Source of the DNA: Carnobacteriaceae bacterium zg-C25
GTDB taxonomy: Bacteria; Bacillota; Bacilli; Lactobacillales; Aerococcaceae
DNA length: 64,000 bases
NCBI GenBank assembly: GCA_017945845.1
Contig: CP072828.1
Coordinates: 434,001 to 498,000 of the forward strand
Reading direction: 5' to 3'
Shown here: positions 60,781 to 64,000 of the stretch, piece after piece
Position numbering within the stretch: the first letter of the stretch is position 1
Layout of the letters: each line of letters opens with the position of its first letter
Program-made: the position numbers and the translations under genes
The notes under the pieces: model-generated
Databases searched by the model: none
Told to the model about the DNA's origin: nothing
What the model saw: the letters and a program-made list of their open reading frames with translations, nothing else

Positions 60781-62148
60781 ATGTTAAAAAAAGTTTTAAT
60801 TGCTAATCGTGGTGAAATTGCTGTACGCGTGATTAAAGCGTGTAAAGAGTTAGGCATTCAAACCGTTGCCATTTATTCGCAAGCGGATAAAACGGCATTA
60901 CATGTATTATTGGCAGATGAAGCCATTTGTGTTGGACCGCATCGTTCAAGTGAATCTTACTTGAATAAAACGGCGATTTTAAGTGCAGCAGTTGTTACGG
61001 GTGCTGATGCGATTCATCCAGGTTTTGGGTTTTTATCCGAAAATGCGGAATTTGCGAAAATGTGTGAAGCGTTGCATATTAAATTTATTGGTCCTAGTGC
61101 TGATGTGATCAATTTAATGGGTGATAAAGCCAATGCACGTGAAACGATGATGGCAGCTGGTGTCCCCGTTATTCCGGGTAGCGACACTTTTTTAGAAAAT
61201 GAAGATGACGCAGTTAAATGGGCAAACGAGCTTGGCTATCCAGTGATTTTAAAGGCAGTTGCTGGTGGTGGTGGAAAGGGCATGCGCAAAGTCTACCAAC
61301 AAGAAGATTTAATCTCTGCCTTTCAAACAGCGCAAGGTGAAGCCAAGGCAGCATTTGGTGATGGCCGAATGTATATGGAAAAAATCATTGAACAGGCACG
61401 TCACATTGAATTTCAAATTTTAGCAGACCGTTACCATCAGGTCATTCATGTTGGTGAACGTGATTGTTCATTGCAACGAAACCACCAAAAAGTATTAGAA
61501 GAAACACCGTCAACGTACTTAACGGAAGAATTACGGCAACAGATGGGCAAAGCAGCCGTTTTGGCAGCAAAGCAAGTGAACTATGAAAATGCAGGAACGA
61601 TTGAGTTTTTAGTCGATCAAAATAAAAATTTTTATTTTATGGAAATGAATACGCGTATTCAAGTCGAGCATCCTGTCACTGAAATGGCAACAGGAATTGA
61701 TTTAGTCGAATGGCAATTACGCATTGCTAGTGGCGAAAAGTTAACGATTGAACAAAAAGACGTTGTTTTAACGGGGCATACGATCGAATGTCGTATTAAT
61801 GCAGAAAATCCGAAACAAAACTTTATGGCAAGTTCGGGTAAGTTAGACTTTTTATACTTGCCAACTGGCGGGAACGGGTTACGTGTGGAAAGTGCGATGT
61901 ATCAAGGGTACACCATTCCGCCGTTTTATGACTCGATGATTGCTAAAGTTATTGTAAACGGTCAAAATCGACAACAAGCTATTGCAAAAATGAAACGTGC
62001 GTTAGACGAATTGGCTATCGAAGGGATTACGACAAACGTATCTTTCCAAGAAGCCATTTTAGAAGATGAGGCTTTTATAAACGGCGAATTTGATACGGAT
62101 TATTTACAAACACAATTTTTGCCCAAGTTTATGAAAGCATCCGAATAG
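60781..62148 (+). CDS. accC: Acetyl-CoA carboxylase biotin carboxylase
   Basis: 455-residue ATP-grasp enzyme that carboxylates biotin on BCCP. LIANRGEIAVRVIKAC N-terminus, GGGGKGMRKV nucleotide loop, EMNTRIQVEHPVTE metal region. The ATG at 60781 lies four bases after the fabZ stop, with a GGAAG site inside fabZ; five in-frame upstream codons are overlap only. Confidence 0.98.
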   Translation: MLKKVLIANRGEIAVRVIKACKELGIQTVAIYSQADKTALHVLLADEAICVGPHRSSESYLNKTAILSAAVVTGADAIHPGFGFLSENAEFAKMCEALHIKFIGPSADVINLMGDKANARETMMAAGVPVIPGSDTFLENEDDAVKWANELGYPVILKAVAGGGGKGMRKVYQQEDLISAFQTAQGEAKAAFGDGRMYMEKIIEQARHIEFQILADRYHQVIHVGERDCSLQRNHQKVLEETPSTYLTEELRQQMGKAAVLAAKQVNYENAGTIEFLVDQNKNFYFMEMNTRIQVEHPVTEMATGIDLVEWQLRIASGEKLTIEQKDVVLTGHTIECRINAENPKQNFMASSGKLDFLYLPTGGNGLRVESAMYQGYTIPPFYDSMIAKVIVNGQNRQQAIAKMKRALDELAIEGITTNVSFQEAILEDEAFINGEFDTDYLQTQFLPKFMKASE

Positions 62149-62168
62149 TTTAAAATTAAGGAGAAGAA

Positions 62169-63035
62169 ATGAATCCTTTTAAAAAACGAAAATATATTAC
62201 TTTACCAACACAACAAGATTTACGCCAAAGACAATCCGCAATCCCCGATGGATTATGGGGGAAGTGTCCGCATTGCCAAACCATCCATTATTTACCAGAT
62301 ATGGATACGTTAAAAATTTGTGGAGCGTGTGGATACGGTTATCGAATGCATGCAGAAGAGCGTTTGTCTGAAACGGTTGATGAGTCGTCATTTATCGAAT
62401 GGCTAATTGATATGCCAATTGCGAACCCGCTTGATTTTCCCGACTATATTCAAAAAATTGAAGCGTTACAAGAAAAAACAGGTTTAAACGAAGGCGTAGT
62501 GATTGGGCAAGCGACACTTTCAGGGTATCCGTGCGCCATTGGTGTAATGGATACGCAGTTTATGATGGGAAGCATGGGTAGTGTCGTTGGTGAAAAAATT
62601 ACGACACTGTTTGAACGAGCAACCGAGTTGTCTTTACCCGTTGTGTTGTTTTGTGCTTCCGGTGGAGCGCGTATGCAAGAAGGGATTATTTCACTCATGC
62701 AAATGGCAAAAATTAGTACGGCTGTTGCCAATCATTCAAACGCGGGGCTTTTGTATGTTGCCGTATTGACCGATCCAACCACAGGCGGCGTAACGGCAAG
62801 TTTTGCAATGGAAGCAGATATTATTGTAGCAGAACCATATACGACAATAGGGTTCGCAGGGCGTCGTGTTATAGAGCAAACGATCAAAGAAAAATTGCCG
62901 GATAATTTTCAATCAGCAGAAGTTGTACAGCAAAATGGATTTGTGGATTGTATCGTGAAACGCCAATTATTGCCTACATTTTTAAGTGATGTCCTATCGC
63001 TGCATTGTAAAGGAGGAACTCATGAAAACAGCTAG
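62169..63035 (+). CDS. accD: Acetyl-CoA carboxylase carboxyltransferase beta subunit
   Basis: 288-residue subunit with the N-terminal zinc ribbon CPHCQTIHY and [16 protein letters not shown] (about residues 35-62) and the crotonase-like core with [24 protein letters not shown] precedes the ATG. Overlaps accA by 14 bases. Confidence 0.97.
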   Translation: MNPFKKRKYITLPTQQDLRQRQSAIPDGLWGKCPHCQTIHYLPDMDTLKICGACGYGYRMHAEERLSETVDESSFIEWLIDMPIANPLDFPDYIQKIEALQEKTGLNEGVVIGQATLSGYPCAIGVMDTQFMMGSMGSVVGEKITTLFERATELSLPVVLFCASGGARMQEGIISLMQMAKISTAVANHSNAGLLYVAVLTDPTTGGVTASFAMEADIIVAEPYTTIGFAGRRVIEQTIKEKLPDNFQSAEVVQQNGFVDCIVKRQLLPTFLSDVLSLHCKGGTHENS

Positions 63036-63813
63036 TCAAATTGTCTCTCTAGCACGCGACCAAAAGCGCTTAACAACACGTGAGTGGATTGATTTACTCT
63101 TCACCGATTTTATTGAAATGCACGGTGATCGTCACTATGCTGATGACAAGGCAATTGTTGGTGGTATTGCTTTTTTAGACCATCAACCCGTTACCGTTAT
63201 TGGCACACAAAAAGGTAGAGACTTGTCTGAAAATATTGCTTGTAATTTTGGGTCTCCTTTACCCGAAGGCTATCGAAAAGCAGCACGCTTAATGAAACAA
63301 GCTGAAAAATTCAATCGCCCAATTATTACGTTTGTCAATACAGCTGGAGCATATTGTAGTAGTGAGTCAGAAAGTCGCGGCATTGGTGAAGCGATTGCGA
63401 CCAATCTCATGTTGATGAGTCAATTAACTGTCCCTGTTATTTCCATTATTATTGGTGAAGGGGGTAGTGGTGGAGCACTTGGGTTAGCAGTAGGAAACAA
63501 AGTGTACATGATGGAACATAGCATGTATTCTGTTTTATCACCCGAAGGATTTGCAGCAATTTTATGGAAAGACGCTTCAAAAGCGGGGCAGGCTGCTGAA
63601 GTGATGAAATTGACACCTGCCTATTTAAAAGAATTGAACGTCATTGATGGTATTTTTGATGAAACAAAAGGACGTAGCCACCGACGTTTTCTCCCACAAG
63701 ATGAAGTGGTGCAACGTGTAAAACAACAATTACTCGATGATTTATTACACTTTAGTACGTATAGTAAAGAAGCGATTAGACAGCATCGACAAGAACGGTT
63801 TAGAGCGTTTTAA
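63022..63813 (+). CDS. accA: Acetyl-CoA carboxylase carboxyltransferase alpha subunit
   Basis: 263-residue subunit, at the short end of the family because the N-terminal extension of Gram-negative forms is absent. Blocks: [50 protein letters not shown] and [16 protein letters not shown]. The ATG at 63022 follows AAAGGAGG. Last gene of the fab-acc operon. Confidence 0.97.
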   Translation: MKTASQIVSLARDQKRLTTREWIDLLFTDFIEMHGDRHYADDKAIVGGIAFLDHQPVTVIGTQKGRDLSENIACNFGSPLPEGYRKAARLMKQAEKFNRPIITFVNTAGAYCSSESESRGIGEAIATNLMLMSQLTVPVISIIIGEGGSGGALGLAVGNKVYMMEHSMYSVLSPEGFAAILWKDASKAGQAAEVMKLTPAYLKELNVIDGIFDETKGRSHRRFLPQDEVVQRVKQQLLDDLLHFSTYSKEAIRQHRQERFRAF

Positions 63814-63854
63814 TGACAAAAAAAGATTACGATGTTAATAAAATTGATGGCTCG

Positions 63855-63903
63855 TAAACGGTAGTGATGTAACGTTAGTTATGTCGTTACCGTTTATTTT
63901 TAT
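63855..63903 (+). terminator. Terminator of the fab-acc operon
   Basis: Stem TAAACGGTA (63855-63863) with TACCGTTTA (63888-63896), large loop with further pairing (GTAAC/GTTAC), then a T-rich tail. Confidence 0.78.
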
Positions 63904-63951
63904 GTTGCAGATAATGGGTTATTGTAACGATCATAAAGCGAGTGAAAGCAC

Positions 63952-63979
63952 TTGCATTTTTTGTGAAATATTATACAAT
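63952..63979 (+). promoter_or_regulatory. Promoter for a gene beyond the window
   Basis: TTGCAT (63952-63957) and TACAAT (63974-63979), spacing 16; no start codon follows within the window. Confidence 0.45.
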
Positions 63980-64000
63980 ATACGTATAAGTTCAAAATTT

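Overview
The window is low-GC chromosomal DNA of a Gram-positive coccus-type Firmicute, most likely of the order Lactobacillales (Carnobacteriaceae, Aerococcaceae or Enterococcaceae-like). The reasons are the complete FabT-controlled fatty acid operon with FabK instead of FabI, type B L31, an ArlRS/CovRS-like two-component pair, the YhaO-YhaN-YhaM cluster, a T-box ahead of pheST and strong AGGAGG ribosome binding sites. The genus cannot be fixed from sequence reading alone. Nearly all of the window is conserved housekeeping sequence; no rRNA, tRNA or CRISPR array was seen.

Layout. 0-2.5 kb: 3' part of a carboxyl-terminal processing protease, signal peptidase I and a PfoR/EIIC-like membrane protein. 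2.8-3.5 kb: divergent ribosomal protein genes rpmB (L28) and rpmE2 (L31B). 3.5-4.4 kb: a small decayed insert flanked by a perfect 66-bp direct repeat of the rpmE2 3' end plus its terminator; it carries a RelB-like antitoxin and a truncated RelE-like toxin. 4.4-8.0 kb: a heterodimeric ABC exporter preceded by a 12-codon leader ORF. 8.3-11.4 kb: Na/phosphate symporter family protein and a MATE exporter. 11.5-17.1 kb: small protein, tsaE, nusG, HxlR regulator, T-box and pheST. 17.2-20.2 kb: two-component system plus two small envelope proteins. 20.3-28.9 kb: rsgA-rpe-thiN, small conserved proteins, topA, an inositol-monophosphatase family enzyme, a very divergent DprA and a YheA homologue. 28.9-33.9 kb: yhaO-yhaN-yhaM nuclease cluster. 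34.0-43.6 kb: lepA, then priA-fmt-rsmB-stp-prkC. 43.8-47.8 kb: pepF, a DUF898-like protein, ylxM-ffh. 48.1-49.2 kb: an accessory scar with a polymorphic-toxin-like C-terminal fragment, an immunity-protein candidate and the tail of an IS30-family transposase. 49.5-54.0 kb: parE-parC. 54.2-63.8 kb: fabT-fabH-acpP-fabK-fabD-fabG-fabF-accB-fabZ-accC-accD-accA.

The genes cover translation and its quality control (L28, L31, PheST, TsaE, LepA, Fmt, RsmB, RsgA), protein export (SRP, signal peptidase), DNA topology and repair (TopA, ParEC, PriA, YhaNO), PASTA-kinase signalling and membrane lipid synthesis. The most unusual parts are the 3.5-4.4 kb att-like insert, the 48.1-49.2 kb toxin/immunity/IS30 scar, the leader ORF and hairpin in front of the ABC exporter, and the DprA that has lost its usual Rossmann-fold signature residues.
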